Assembly: GCF_004362525.1 (NCBI RefSeq)
Contig: NZ_SNXS01000005.1
Coordinates: 496,001 to 560,000, forward strand
Source: Roseateles toxinivorans
Lineage (GTDB): Bacteria > Pseudomonadota > Gammaproteobacteria > Burkholderiales > Burkholderiaceae_C
Length of the DNA: 64,000 bases
Direction of reading: 5' to 3'
Shown here: positions 37,793 through 46,268 of the stretch, piece after piece
Position numbering within the stretch: the first letter of the stretch is position 1
Layout: each line of letters begins with the position of its first letter
Notes under the pieces: model-generated
The model's database searches: none
Seen by the model: the letters and a program-made list of their open reading frames with translations, nothing else
What the model was told of the DNA's origin: nothing
Made by a program: the position numbers and the translations under genes

Positions 37793-37809
37793 ACAAACAC
37801 AAGTGTATG
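37793..37809 (-). promoter_or_regulatory. Operator-like motif, copy 1 (TetR regulon)
   Basis: On the minus strand, CATACACTTGTGTTTGT shares the CATACAC-N2-[CG]TGT core with the other two copies. ACAC-NN-GTGT at its centre is a dyad. It covers the predicted -10 of the tetR promoter (TACACT, 37802-37807; -35 TTGTGA at 37826-37831, spacer 18). Confidence 0.55.
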
Positions 37810-37810
37810 G

Positions 37811-37839
37811 TTGCGCTACATTGGATCACAACATACACA
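37811..37839 (+). promoter_or_regulatory. Putative promoter of operon B
   Basis: TTGCGC (-35, 37811-37816), a 17-base spacer and TACACA (-10, 37834-37839) lead to a start near 37846, about 70 bases before the GTG of operon B. The match to consensus is weak. Operator copy 2 covers the -10, and the opposing tetR promoter overlaps it. Confidence 0.35.
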
Positions 37840-37848
37840 GGTGTACTG
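37832..37848 (+). promoter_or_regulatory. Operator-like motif, copy 2 (TetR regulon)
   Basis: CATACACAGGTGTACTG contains the dyad TACAC-AG-GTGTA. It is 13/17 identical to the copy upstream of operon A at 28923 and lies 39 bases from copy 1, about four helical turns, centre to centre. Confidence 0.6.
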
Positions 37849-37917
37849 AACTTTCTGAGGCAATCCCGCCCGGAAGCCCCCGCCCCGCCGCAGGCCCACG
37901 ACATCGGAGACAAGACA

Positions 37918-39093
37918 GTGAACCTCACCATGAACCCGGCCCCATCTATTCCAAGGCAACTCCAGGCGCTCAGCGGCGTGATGCTGGCCGTCTGCGCGCT
38001 CCAGGTGCAGGCCGGTGAAGGCTACAAGCTGCGCCAGTCTGCTGTGGGCCTGTTCGGCGGTGAGATCGCCGCCGCGGCCGACAACCCGGGCTTCTTCGGC
38101 ACCGCCGCGCTGACCACGGTGAGCATCTACAAGGTGGTCGACGATGCCGGCAACAATATCGTCGTGCCGGGCCGCGCCGTGCCGCTGCCCACCGGCACGC
38201 CGACCCGCGGGGCGGTGCCCGACGGCACTTACACCTTGAACGTGGCACCGGGCAGCATCGCCTTCGACCAGGACCAGACCCAGCTCAATCTGCTGGGTGG
38301 CTACATGACGACGAGCACCTATGCCGATGGCCGCTTCGCCTTCGCCATCAATGTGCCGCTGATCAAGCAAAGCCGCAGCTTCGTGCCGGTCCAGGCACTG
38401 GGCACCGTATCGCCCACGCCCAATGCGGCCCTGCCGGCGGCCGCGCGCGGTGCAATCGCAGCGGTTGCCACGGCCGTCAACAACCAGGTGCAGGCCGGCG
38501 TGGCGGCCCAGGCGGCGAGCCAGAATGTCGACGTCTCCGGCGTCGGTGACACGGAACTGTCGGCGGTCTGGATACGCCATCAGGACCGCCTCAAGGTGGT
38601 GGCCGGCATGTCGCTGTACCTGCCCACCGGCAAATATGACAAGGCTCGCGGGCCCAACCCGGGCTTCGGCAACTTCTACACACTGCGCCCCGGCGTGGCC
38701 GTGAGCTACTCGCTGAACCCCGGCCACAAGAATGAGGCCTGGGATGCCGGCGTCACCATCGCGGGCCGCGTATCGGTCGGCTTCAACACCACCAACAAGG
38801 ACACCGACTACCGCAGCGGCAACTTCGTCTATCTGGAAGGCGGCATCGTCAAGGTGATGGGCAACTGGGCCGTCGGCGCCAATGTGCTGACCGTGCAGCA
38901 GATCACCGACGACTCCGGCAGCGCGGCACCGGCCGGCGGCAGCCGCTACCAGAACTCCAGCTTCGGCCCCTTCCTGTCCTACAAGCTGCCCGGCAAGGAC
39001 GCCGGCTTCAACCTGCACTTCAGCCAGAACTTCGCCAGCCGCAATGCGCTGGTGGCACGCGCGCTGCAGCTGCGCTTCATCAAGGCCTGGTAG
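37918..39093 (+). CDS. Outer-membrane transporter-like protein, phenol MetA-pathway family (PF13557)
   Basis: The 391-residue protein fits the MetA-pathway phenol degradation family, predicted outer-membrane beta-barrels often encoded with hydrocarbon degradation genes. A signal peptide ends near residue 32 (LQVQAGEGYKLRQS). SIAFDQDQTQLNLLGGYMTTS, VVAGMSLYLPTGKYD and the C-terminal ARALQLRFIKAW fit barrel strands with a terminal aromatic residue. I chose the GTG at 37918, because GGAGA lies 7 bases upstream; an ATG at 37930 is an alternative. It heads operon B and probably admits a hydrophobic substrate. Confidence 0.85.
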   Translation: MNLTMNPAPSIPRQLQALSGVMLAVCALQVQAGEGYKLRQSAVGLFGGEIAAAADNPGFFGTAALTTVSIYKVVDDAGNNIVVPGRAVPLPTGTPTRGAVPDGTYTLNVAPGSIAFDQDQTQLNLLGGYMTTSTYADGRFAFAINVPLIKQSRSFVPVQALGTVSPTPNAALPAAARGAIAAVATAVNNQVQAGVAAQAASQNVDVSGVGDTELSAVWIRHQDRLKVVAGMSLYLPTGKYDKARGPNPGFGNFYTLRPGVAVSYSLNPGHKNEAWDAGVTIAGRVSVGFNTTNKDTDYRSGNFVYLEGGIVKVMGNWAVGANVLTVQQITDDSGSAAPAGGSRYQNSSFGPFLSYKLPGKDAGFNLHFSQNFASRNALVARALQLRFIKAW

Positions 39094-39101
39094 GCCCGGC
39101 C

Positions 39102-40397
39102 ATGGGCTTGAAGCAGTGGTTGATGCCGGCAATCAGTGCTCGTCTGCTGTCGCGCGAGCGCCTGCTGCGGCGTCGCGCCAGCGCCGAGGCCGCGCGACGG
39201 CGCGCCGGCCAGCCCCATCTGCTGCATTACTTCCATCAGGTCGACGATCCCTACAGCACGCTCGCCGCGGCCTGCCTGCCGGAGCTGCTGGCGCGCTATG
39301 ACGTGGCGCTGCAAGCCCATGTGGTGGGCCCGCCGCCGGACAGCGCCGCGCCCGAGCGCGAGCGCCTTGTCGCCTACAGCCGCCGCGACGCGCAGCTGCT
39401 GGCCCGGCGCTGGGGCCTGGACTTCAACGATCCCGGCCAGCAGCCCACGCCGCAGCGGATGGCTCTGACCACCGCCCTGCTGGTGAGTGCCGCGCAGCAA
39501 GGCCTGTTCGTCGAGCTCGCCGGGCCGCTGTCGGTGGCACTGTGGCGTGGCACGAGCTTGGAACTGCCGCTGACACCGGCCGCGCCCGAGATCGTGCAAA
39601 GGCATCTGGCAGAGTCTGATGCGCTGCGCCAGCGCCTGGGCCACTATCTCGGCGCCACCTTCTTCTATGCCGGCGAGTGGTACTGGGGCCTGGACCGTCT
39701 GCACCATCTGGAGCGGCGCCTGCAGGCGCTGGGCGCGGGCCGCGGTGAGGTCCGCGGCCCGCTGTTCCCGCCCGACGCCGATCTGAGCGACGCCGTCGCA
39801 CTGGACGCGCCGCCGCCGATAGACTTCTTCTTCTCGCTGCGCAGCCCCTACTCGGCCATCGTCGCTCCGCGCGTGTTCGAGCTCGGCCGCCTGACCGGCG
39901 CGCCGGTGCGCCTGCGCTACCTGCTGCCGATGGTGATGCGCGGCCTGCCGGTGCCAAAAACCAAGCGCAGCTACATCGCCGCCGACGCGGCCCGCGAGGC
40001 TTTCGAGCGCAGCATTCCGTTCGGGCGGCTGAACGATCCGGTCGGTCGGCCCACCGAGCGCGGCCTGGCCCTGATCCCCCATGCCGAGAACCAGGGCCTG
40101 GGCCAGCGCTATGTGCTGGCCTTCATGCACGCCGTCTGGGCCCAGGGAGTCGATGCCGGCAGCGAGCGCGGCCTGCGCCGCATCGTCGAGACCGCCGGCC
40201 TGTCCTGGGACGGCGCCCGCGCCGCGCTGCAGGACGAGACCTGGCGCGCCAGCGCCGAACGCAACCGCGAGGCGCTGTTCGCGCTGGGCCTGTGGGGCGT
40301 GCCCTCGTTCCAGGTCGGCTCGCTGGCGGTCTGGGGCCAGGACCGGCTGGGGCTGGTGCAGCAGGCGCTCCTGGCACCCGCCAAGGGGGTCAGGTGA
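39102..40397 (+). CDS. Tandem DsbA-like (2-hydroxychromene-2-carboxylate isomerase type) protein
   Basis: The 431-residue protein appears to hold two thioredoxin-fold DsbA-like domains of the kappa-class GST/HCCA isomerase type. The first runs from about residue 40 (HLLHYFHQVDDPYSTLAA). The second runs from about 235 (IDFFFSLRSPYSAIVAPRVFELG), with GLWGVPSFQVGSLAVWGQDRL at its end carrying the cis-proline loop. No CxxC motif is present, so it is not a disulfide oxidase; HCCA isomerases use glutathione. Single-domain proteins of about 200 residues are the norm, so the fusion is notable. It lies 8 bases after the barrel gene and overlaps the sulfatase start. Confidence 0.8.
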   Translation: MGLKQWLMPAISARLLSRERLLRRRASAEAARRRAGQPHLLHYFHQVDDPYSTLAAACLPELLARYDVALQAHVVGPPPDSAAPERERLVAYSRRDAQLLARRWGLDFNDPGQQPTPQRMALTTALLVSAAQQGLFVELAGPLSVALWRGTSLELPLTPAAPEIVQRHLAESDALRQRLGHYLGATFFYAGEWYWGLDRLHHLERRLQALGAGRGEVRGPLFPPDADLSDAVALDAPPPIDFFFSLRSPYSAIVAPRVFELGRLTGAPVRLRYLLPMVMRGLPVPKTKRSYIAADAAREAFERSIPFGRLNDPVGRPTERGLALIPHAENQGLGQRYVLAFMHAVWAQGVDAGSERGLRRIVETAGLSWDGARAALQDETWRASAERNREALFALGLWGVPSFQVGSLAVWGQDRLGLVQQALLAPAKGVR

Positions 40398-42169
40398 TGC
40401 CTCGCCGGCTCCGACACCTGCTGCTGGCACTGCTGGCGGCCTGCGCAGGCGCCGTGGCGGCCCAGCCGCAGCGACCGAACATCGTGCTGCTGCTGGCCGA
40501 CGACTGGGGTTTCAGCGATGTGGGCGCCTTCGGCGGCGAGATCGCCACCCCCCATCTCGACGAGCTGGCGCGGCGCGGCATGCGCTTCTCGAACTTCCAT
40601 GTCACCGCCTCCTGCTCGCCGACGCGGGCCATGTTGCTCACCGGGGTGGACAACCACCGCAACGGCGTGGGCAATATGCGCGAGACGATTCCGCAGTCCC
40701 ATGTCGGCAAGCCCGGCTACCTGAGCGTGCTCGATCGCAATGTCGTCACCGTCGCCAGCCTGCTGCGCGATGGCGGCTACCGCACCTATGTGGCCGGCAA
40801 ATGGCATGTGGGCAAGGAGCCGCACAACCTGCCCCCAGCGCGCGGCTTCGACCGCTCGCTGGTGCAGGGCGACAGCGGCAGCGACAACTGGGAGACCGGC
40901 AAGCGCTACCTGGACCTGACCGACAGGGTCTACTGGTACGAGGACGGCAAGGAGACCGTCATGCCGGCCGACTTCTACTCCTCGCAGTTCTACGTCGACA
41001 AGACCATCGAGTACCTGAAGGCCGACGCCGCCCAGGCCAAGCCCTTCTTCGCCTACATCGGCTTCCAGTCCAACCACATTCCGCTCCAGGCGCCGGCCGA
41101 GTTCATCGCCAAATACCGCGGCTTCTACAAGAACGGCTGGGCGGCGCTGCGCCAGGCCCGGCGCGACAAGGCCGTGGCCCTGGGCCTGGTACCGGCCAGC
41201 ACGCAGCTCGCCCCCGTTGCCACCACCACCGACTGGGATGCGCTGAGCGATGCCGACAAGGCCTACCAGGCGCGCCGCATGGAGGTCTATGCGGCGATGG
41301 CCGAGGCGATGGACTTCCATGTCGGCCGCCTGGTCGCGCACCTGAAGGCCACGGGCGCCTACGACAACACGGTGTTCCTGTTCCTGTCGGACAACGGCGC
41401 CGAGGGCTCCGACCCCTATGCGGTGACCCTGGGCCGCTGGTGGCTGGACCGCAACTACCGGCGCGACATCGACTCGCTGGGCGCCAAGGGCGCCTACACG
41501 GTGATTGGCCCAAGCTGGGGCAGCGCCGCCACCTCGCCGCTGAGCACCTACAAGTTCTACGCCGGCGAGGGCGGACTGCGGGTGCCTCTGATCGTGGCCG
41601 GGGTGCCGGGCATGCCTGCCAACCGCATCCAGCCGGACTTCACCCATGTCAGCGACATCGTGCCGACGCTGCTTGACCTGGCGGGCGTGGCACGGCCAGG
41701 CACCACTTACCAGGGCCGGCCGGTCGAGCCGCTGACCGGCACCAGCCTGCTGCCGGCGCTGACTGGCGCGGCCGGGCCGGTGCATGGACCGGACGAGCCG
41801 ATCGGCTACGAGCTCTCGGGCAACCAAGCGCTTTTCAAGGGTGATCTGAAGCTGGTGAAGAACCTGCCGCCGCTGGGCGATGGCCAATGGCATCTGTACG
41901 ACATCCGCCAGGACCCCGGCGAAACCCGCGATCTGCAGCAGCAGCGGCCCGAGGCCTTCCGGGCCATGCAGGCCGACTATGCCGCCTATGCCAAGGCCAA
42001 TGGCGTGCTGCCCATGCCCGAGGGCTACGAGCCCACGCGGCAGGTGCTGATCAATGCGCTGGTCAACGTCTATGTGCCGCGCCTGGCCCTGCCGGCGCTG
42101 GCCCTGCTGGGCCTGATCACACTGCTGATCTGGAAGCTGCGGCGGCGCAGGCGTCAGCGCCCCTCATGA
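40397..42169 (+). CDS. Arylsulfatase with C-terminal membrane anchor
   Basis: The 590-residue protein has a signal peptide (about residues 1-22) and a type I sulfatase domain. NIVLLLADDWGFSDVGAFGG carries the metal-binding Asp pair, and C73-S-P-T-R77 is the canonical formylglycine motif, followed by AMLLTG. YVAGKWHVGKEPHNLP and FLSDNGAEGSDPYAVTLGRWW are in normal order and resemble bacterial arylsulfatases. A hydrophobic helix near 565-580 followed by an Arg/Lys-rich tail would anchor it to the inner membrane facing the periplasm. It probably needs the FGE encoded in operon A. Confidence 0.93.
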   Translation: MPRRLRHLLLALLAACAGAVAAQPQRPNIVLLLADDWGFSDVGAFGGEIATPHLDELARRGMRFSNFHVTASCSPTRAMLLTGVDNHRNGVGNMRETIPQSHVGKPGYLSVLDRNVVTVASLLRDGGYRTYVAGKWHVGKEPHNLPPARGFDRSLVQGDSGSDNWETGKRYLDLTDRVYWYEDGKETVMPADFYSSQFYVDKTIEYLKADAAQAKPFFAYIGFQSNHIPLQAPAEFIAKYRGFYKNGWAALRQARRDKAVALGLVPASTQLAPVATTTDWDALSDADKAYQARRMEVYAAMAEAMDFHVGRLVAHLKATGAYDNTVFLFLSDNGAEGSDPYAVTLGRWWLDRNYRRDIDSLGAKGAYTVIGPSWGSAATSPLSTYKFYAGEGGLRVPLIVAGVPGMPANRIQPDFTHVSDIVPTLLDLAGVARPGTTYQGRPVEPLTGTSLLPALTGAAGPVHGPDEPIGYELSGNQALFKGDLKLVKNLPPLGDGQWHLYDIRQDPGETRDLQQQRPEAFRAMQADYAAYAKANGVLPMPEGYEPTRQVLINALVNVYVPRLALPALALLGLITLLIWKLRRRRRQRPS

Positions 42170-43413
42170 GCGGCTATCTGAGCAGCCCCTGGCCCGCCGA
42201 GGACGGCGGCGCGCAGCGGCTGCAGACGGCATCCGGCAGCGCCGGCCTGAACCTGCGCCCCGGCGAGACGCTGGGCTGCGTGACGCGCAACACGCTGCTG
42301 TCGACGATGACGGTGCTCGGCGAGCCCGGCGAGGTCTATCTGCTGACGCACTCGGCGCTGCGCGCGCGTCTGGGCCTGGCCACCACGGCCTGCGTCGAGC
42401 GCATAGACCCGCTGACCTTGAAGACGCTGGACCGCTCGCCGCGCCTGGCCGGCGGGCCGATGTGGCCGGGCGGCATGGCCCTGCATCGCAACGGCGATCT
42501 GTATGTGGTCTACGGCCGCCATGCCCATCGCCTGGACCGCGCCTGCGCGCCGCTGGCCTCGCTGCAGCTGCCGGTCGACCAGCCCTACAACTCTTTCGTG
42601 ATACTGGACAACGGCCGACTGGTGACCAAGAACCTGTCGGACCGCACACCGGCCCAGCTCAGCGTCATCGATGCCGATACGCTGAAACCGGTCGGCGAGC
42701 CGGTGCATGCCCCCGAGCCGTCGATCGCGCGGATCAGCGCCATCGGCAACACGGTCTATCTGGTGGGCACGCGTAGCGTCATGCGCTATCGGTGGGACGA
42801 GCCGGCGCAGACCCTGCGGCTCGATGCCGACTGGCGCTTCGATTACATCGGCGACAGCGCGCAGACCTACGGCTGGGACATCGTGCTCGACGGCCGCAAC
42901 GCCTGGTTCATGGACAACGGCCAGCATCGCTACCTGTACAAGATGGTCGGCTCCGGCGTCGGCCGCACGGCCAACCGACTGCTGCGCGTGTCGATGAGCG
43001 ACGCCCGCGACCACCAGGCCTTGCCGGTCAGCGGCCTGGCCGGCGGCAGCATCACCAACCCACCGCTGTACGACGCGCGGCGGCGCATCGTCGTCGGCCA
43101 CGACGCGGCCAACCGCGTGCTGCGCGCCTGGCGCCTGGAGGCGGACGACCGCACGCTGACACCGCTGTGGCAGAAAGCGCCGTTCGGCATGGCCAGCCAC
43201 GCTCTGCTCTACCCCGACAGCGGCGAGCTGGTCGTCAATGACTACCGGCGCGGCGGTGAGGAGGTGGTGGTGCTGGACATTGCCAGCGGCCATGAACTCG
43301 GCCGCGTGCGCAGCGGCGGTCTGACCCAGGGCGTGGTCTTTCCCAGCCCGGGCTGGAGCCGCGACTGCTACTGGTCGTCGATGGGCCGGCTGGCCCGTAT
43401 CTTTGTGCAATGA
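42166..43413 (+). CDS. Beta-propeller-like protein of unknown function
   Basis: The 415-residue protein has repeated short beta segments such as GEVYLLTHSALR, NGDLYVVYGRHAHRLD and SGELVVNDYRRGGEEVVVLDIASG, at spacings of 40 to 60 residues, typical of YncE/quinoprotein-type propellers. No signal peptide is seen, although its neighbours are exported. LRRVS-type or PQQ motifs are not evident. The start overlaps the sulfatase stop as ATGA and its stop overlaps the next start. Function unknown. Confidence 0.7.
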   Translation: MSGYLSSPWPAEDGGAQRLQTASGSAGLNLRPGETLGCVTRNTLLSTMTVLGEPGEVYLLTHSALRARLGLATTACVERIDPLTLKTLDRSPRLAGGPMWPGGMALHRNGDLYVVYGRHAHRLDRACAPLASLQLPVDQPYNSFVILDNGRLVTKNLSDRTPAQLSVIDADTLKPVGEPVHAPEPSIARISAIGNTVYLVGTRSVMRYRWDEPAQTLRLDADWRFDYIGDSAQTYGWDIVLDGRNAWFMDNGQHRYLYKMVGSGVGRTANRLLRVSMSDARDHQALPVSGLAGGSITNPPLYDARRRIVVGHDAANRVLRAWRLEADDRTLTPLWQKAPFGMASHALLYPDSGELVVNDYRRGGEEVVVLDIASGHELGRVRSGGLTQGVVFPSPGWSRDCYWSSMGRLARIFVQ

Positions 43414-44225
43414 ACAACGAAACAGGGGCGGACATGGGCAAGACGATTCTGATCACCGGCGCCGGCAGCGGCATCGGCCGCGACGCCGCCTTCGCGCTGG
43501 CCGCGCGCGGCCATGCGGTCATCGCCACCACCTTCAGCGAAGCCCAGGCCGAGGCGCTGCGGGCTGAATGCACGATGCGCAGGCAGCCGCTGCAGGTCTT
43601 CAAGCTCGACATCACCGACGCCACCGACCGCGAGCGCCTGCGCGGGCTGGAGCTGGACGTGCTGATCAACAACGCCGCCGTCGGAGAGTCGGGCTCACTG
43701 GCCGAGGTTGATGTGGACCGCATCCGCCGCCTGTTCGAGGTCAATGTGTTCGCCACGCTGGAGCTGACCCAGCTCGCGCTGGCCGGCATGATTACGCGCA
43801 GCCGCGGCACGGTGCTGTTCATCAGCTCGATCGCCGGGCGCGTGCCCATGCCCTTCCTGATGCCCTATTCGATGAGCAAGTTCGCGCTGTCGGCGGCCGG
43901 CGCCGGCCTGCGCGCCGAGCTGGACCAGCTGGGCTGCGGCGTGCAGGTGGCGCTGATCGAACCGGGCGCCATCCACACCGGCTTCAACCAGGCGATGACG
44001 GCCAGCAAGTACGCCTGGATGGGGCCGCAATCCTATTTCCATGACCAGGCCGAGCAGCTCAAGGCCCGCGAGGCCCGCGTGTTCAAGCTGCTGGAGGCGC
44101 GCAGCACCGATTCGATCGTGAGGCAGATCGTCAAGGCCGCCGAGGCACGGCGGCCGCGGCTGCGCTATGTGGCGCCCTGGATACAGGGTCTGTTCGTCCG
44201 GCTGGCGCGCATCTTCGGCGCCTGA
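43410..44225 (+). CDS. Short-chain dehydrogenase/reductase
   Basis: The 271-residue protein is a classical SDR. TGAGSGIGRDAA near residue 16 is the nucleotide-binding loop, NNAAVGESG near 87 the structural motif, ISSIAG near 130 holds the catalytic serine, and PYSMSKFAL near 149 holds the YxxxK pair. EPGAIHTGF follows. An internal ATG at 43434 is a more usual start (MGKTILITGAG). In operon B, downstream of sulfatase and upstream of dehalogenase, oxidation of a released alcohol is plausible; the substrate is unknown. Confidence 0.88.
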   Translation: MNNETGADMGKTILITGAGSGIGRDAAFALAARGHAVIATTFSEAQAEALRAECTMRRQPLQVFKLDITDATDRERLRGLELDVLINNAAVGESGSLAEVDVDRIRRLFEVNVFATLELTQLALAGMITRSRGTVLFISSIAGRVPMPFLMPYSMSKFALSAAGAGLRAELDQLGCGVQVALIEPGAIHTGFNQAMTASKYAWMGPQSYFHDQAEQLKAREARVFKLLEARSTDSIVRQIVKAAEARRPRLRYVAPWIQGLFVRLARIFGA

Positions 44226-44241
44226 TATCAAGGAATACAAG

Positions 44242-45324
44242 ATGAGCAAGACTCGACGTCGACTGATGGGCCTGTTGATCGTCCTGATGCTGCTGGGCAC
44301 CGCGGCCTACGCGCTGCGCGCGCGCCTCGCCATGGCATTGGCCGGGCCACTGGCCGTCGAGCGCCTGAGCGCCGACATCCAGGCCACCTTGCCCGACGGC
44401 CTGCACGTGGGCCTGTGCGGCGCCGGTTCGCCCTTCCCCGACGAGCTGCGCTCCGGCCCCTGTACCGTGGTGCTGGCCGGCCAGCGGCTGTTCGTCTTCG
44501 ATGCCGGCAATGCCAGCGCGCGCAATATCGCCAAGCTGGGCTTCAACCCGGGCCGCATCGAGGCGCTGTTCCTGACGCACTTCCACTCCGACCATATCGA
44601 CGGCCTGGGCGAGTTGCTGCTGCAGCGCTGGGTCTCGGCCTCGAACCGCGAGCCGCTGCCCGTACATGGCCCGGACGGCGTGGCGCCGCTGCTGGCCGGC
44701 CTGATGCAGACCTATGCGCCGGACCGCCAGTACCGCGTGGCCCACCATGGCGACGCCATCATGCCGGCCAGCGGCTTCGGTGGGCGCGCCATGCCCTTCG
44801 CGCTGCAGGGCGAGGCGCCGCAGGTGCTGTTGAAGGACGGCGAACTGGAGATCAGTGCCTTCGCCGTCAATCACGCGCCGATTCATCCGGCCGTCGGCTA
44901 CCGCATCCGCTACAAGGGCCGCAGCGTCGTGCTAAGCGGCGACACCGTCAAGTCCGCGGCGGTGCAGAGTGCCGCCGCGGATGCCGACCTGCTGGTGCAC
45001 GAGGCGCTGTCGCTGCCGCTGATGGCCCTGTTGCAGCAGGCCGCCGGCCAGGCCGGCCGCGCCAATCTGAAGCAGATCTTCAAGGACATCGAGAACTACC
45101 ACGCCACGCCCGAGCAGGCCGCAGAGACCGCCCGTGACGCCAGGGTCGGCTATCTGCTGCTCAACCACATCGTGCCCACCTTGCCACCACTGCCTGGCAT
45201 GGAAGCTGCCTTCCTGGGCGATGCGCCGAGCATCTTCAGCGGCCCGCTGCGCGTCGGCGTGGACGGCGACTTCATCAGCTTGCCGGCAGGCTCCAAGGCG
45301 ATCAGCGCCAGCCGCCGTTTCTAG
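44242..45324 (+). CDS. Membrane-anchored metallo-beta-lactamase-fold hydrolase
   Basis: The 360-residue protein has an N-terminal TM helix (about residues 7-25) and an MBL domain of the RNase Z/arylsulfatase-like group. H113-F-H115-S-D117-H118 is the dizinc motif, VVLSGDTVKS holds the bridging Asp, and LLLNHIVPTLPP the last His. The anchor would place the enzyme in the periplasm, which excludes a tRNA-processing role. Class III sulfatases share this fold, so a third desulfating enzyme is possible, but lactonase or esterase activity is equally compatible. It lies 16 bases after the SDR gene. Confidence 0.8.
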   Translation: MSKTRRRLMGLLIVLMLLGTAAYALRARLAMALAGPLAVERLSADIQATLPDGLHVGLCGAGSPFPDELRSGPCTVVLAGQRLFVFDAGNASARNIAKLGFNPGRIEALFLTHFHSDHIDGLGELLLQRWVSASNREPLPVHGPDGVAPLLAGLMQTYAPDRQYRVAHHGDAIMPASGFGGRAMPFALQGEAPQVLLKDGELEISAFAVNHAPIHPAVGYRIRYKGRSVVLSGDTVKSAAVQSAAADADLLVHEALSLPLMALLQQAAGQAGRANLKQIFKDIENYHATPEQAAETARDARVGYLLLNHIVPTLPPLPGMEAAFLGDAPSIFSGPLRVGVDGDFISLPAGSKAISASRRF

Positions 45325-45334
45325 AGGTCCAGCG

Positions 45335-46249
45335 ATGCGAACCCTGCCCACCGTCAACAAGGTCCTGCGCACCCCGCCCGAGCGCTTCGCCGGGCTGAAC
45401 GACTTTCCGTACGAGCCGCACTACACCGAGGTCGGCGGCCTGCGCATCGCGCACGTCGACGCCGGGCCGCGCGATGCACCGCTGGTGCTCCTGATGCATG
45501 GAGAGCCCACCTGGTCCTACCTCTACCGCAAGATGATTCCGGTGCTGGTCAACGCCGGCTATCGCGTGATCGCACCCGACCTGGTCGGCTTCGGCCGCTC
45601 CGACAAGCCTGCCCGCAAGGCCGACTACAGTTACAACAACCATGTGCAATGGATGTGCGCCTGGATGGAGGCGCTGGACCTGCGTGGCATGACGCTGTTC
45701 TGCCAGGACTGGGGCTCGCTGATCGGGTTGCGCATGGTGGCCGAGGCCCCGCAGCGCTTCGACCGCGTGGCGCTGGCCAATGGCGGCCTGCCCACCGGCA
45801 CCGAGCCGGTGCCGCGCGCCTTCCGGCTGTGGCGCGCCTTCGCGCGCTACAGCCCCTGGTTCCCGATCGGCCGCATCGTCAAGACCGGCTGCGCGCTGGG
45901 CCTGAGCCCACAGGCCATGGCCGCCTATGACGCGCCGTTCCCGACCCGGCGCCACCGCATCGCCGCACGCCTGTTCCCCGGCTTCGTGCCGACCTCGCCC
46001 AAGGACCCTGAACGCGCCAACAACGAGCGCGCCTGGGAGGTGCTGAAGCACTGGGACAAGCCGTTTCTGACCCTGTTCAGCAACCGCGATCCGGTGACCC
46101 GCGGCGGGCACAAGATCTTTCACCGGCTGGTGCCGGGCGCCAAGGGTCAGGCCCATTCGGTGACGCGCGGGGCGGGTCACTTTCTGCAGGAGGACAAGGG
46201 CACCGAGGTCGCGCTGGCGCTGGTGGCCTTCATGCGCACGGGGCCTTAA
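45335..46249 (+). CDS. Haloalkane dehalogenase (alpha/beta-hydrolase)
   Basis: The 304-residue protein matches the haloalkane dehalogenase family, which cleaves carbon-halogen bonds to give an alcohol and halide. HGEPTWSYLYRKMIPVL near residue 52 holds the oxyanion part, and nucleophile D125 lies in FCQDWGSLIGL with the halide-binding W126. The acid is D252 (SNRDPVTRGG) and the base H282 (RGAGHFLQED). The D-x-D-x-H spacing fits subfamily HLD-I, like DhlA and DhmA. No signal peptide. It ends operon B and converges with the histidine kinase gene. Fluoroacetate dehalogenase or epoxide hydrolase activity is less likely on motif grounds. Confidence 0.88.
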   Translation: MRTLPTVNKVLRTPPERFAGLNDFPYEPHYTEVGGLRIAHVDAGPRDAPLVLLMHGEPTWSYLYRKMIPVLVNAGYRVIAPDLVGFGRSDKPARKADYSYNNHVQWMCAWMEALDLRGMTLFCQDWGSLIGLRMVAEAPQRFDRVALANGGLPTGTEPVPRAFRLWRAFARYSPWFPIGRIVKTGCALGLSPQAMAAYDAPFPTRRHRIAARLFPGFVPTSPKDPERANNERAWEVLKHWDKPFLTLFSNRDPVTRGGHKIFHRLVPGAKGQAHSVTRGAGHFLQEDKGTEVALALVAFMRTGP

Positions 46250-46268
46250 GCGCCGGCTTAGCGCCCGC

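Noticed and set aside
44242-45324. MBL protein as tRNA-processing RNase Z
   Set aside because: An N-terminal TM anchor places it outside the cytoplasm and its operon is catabolic.
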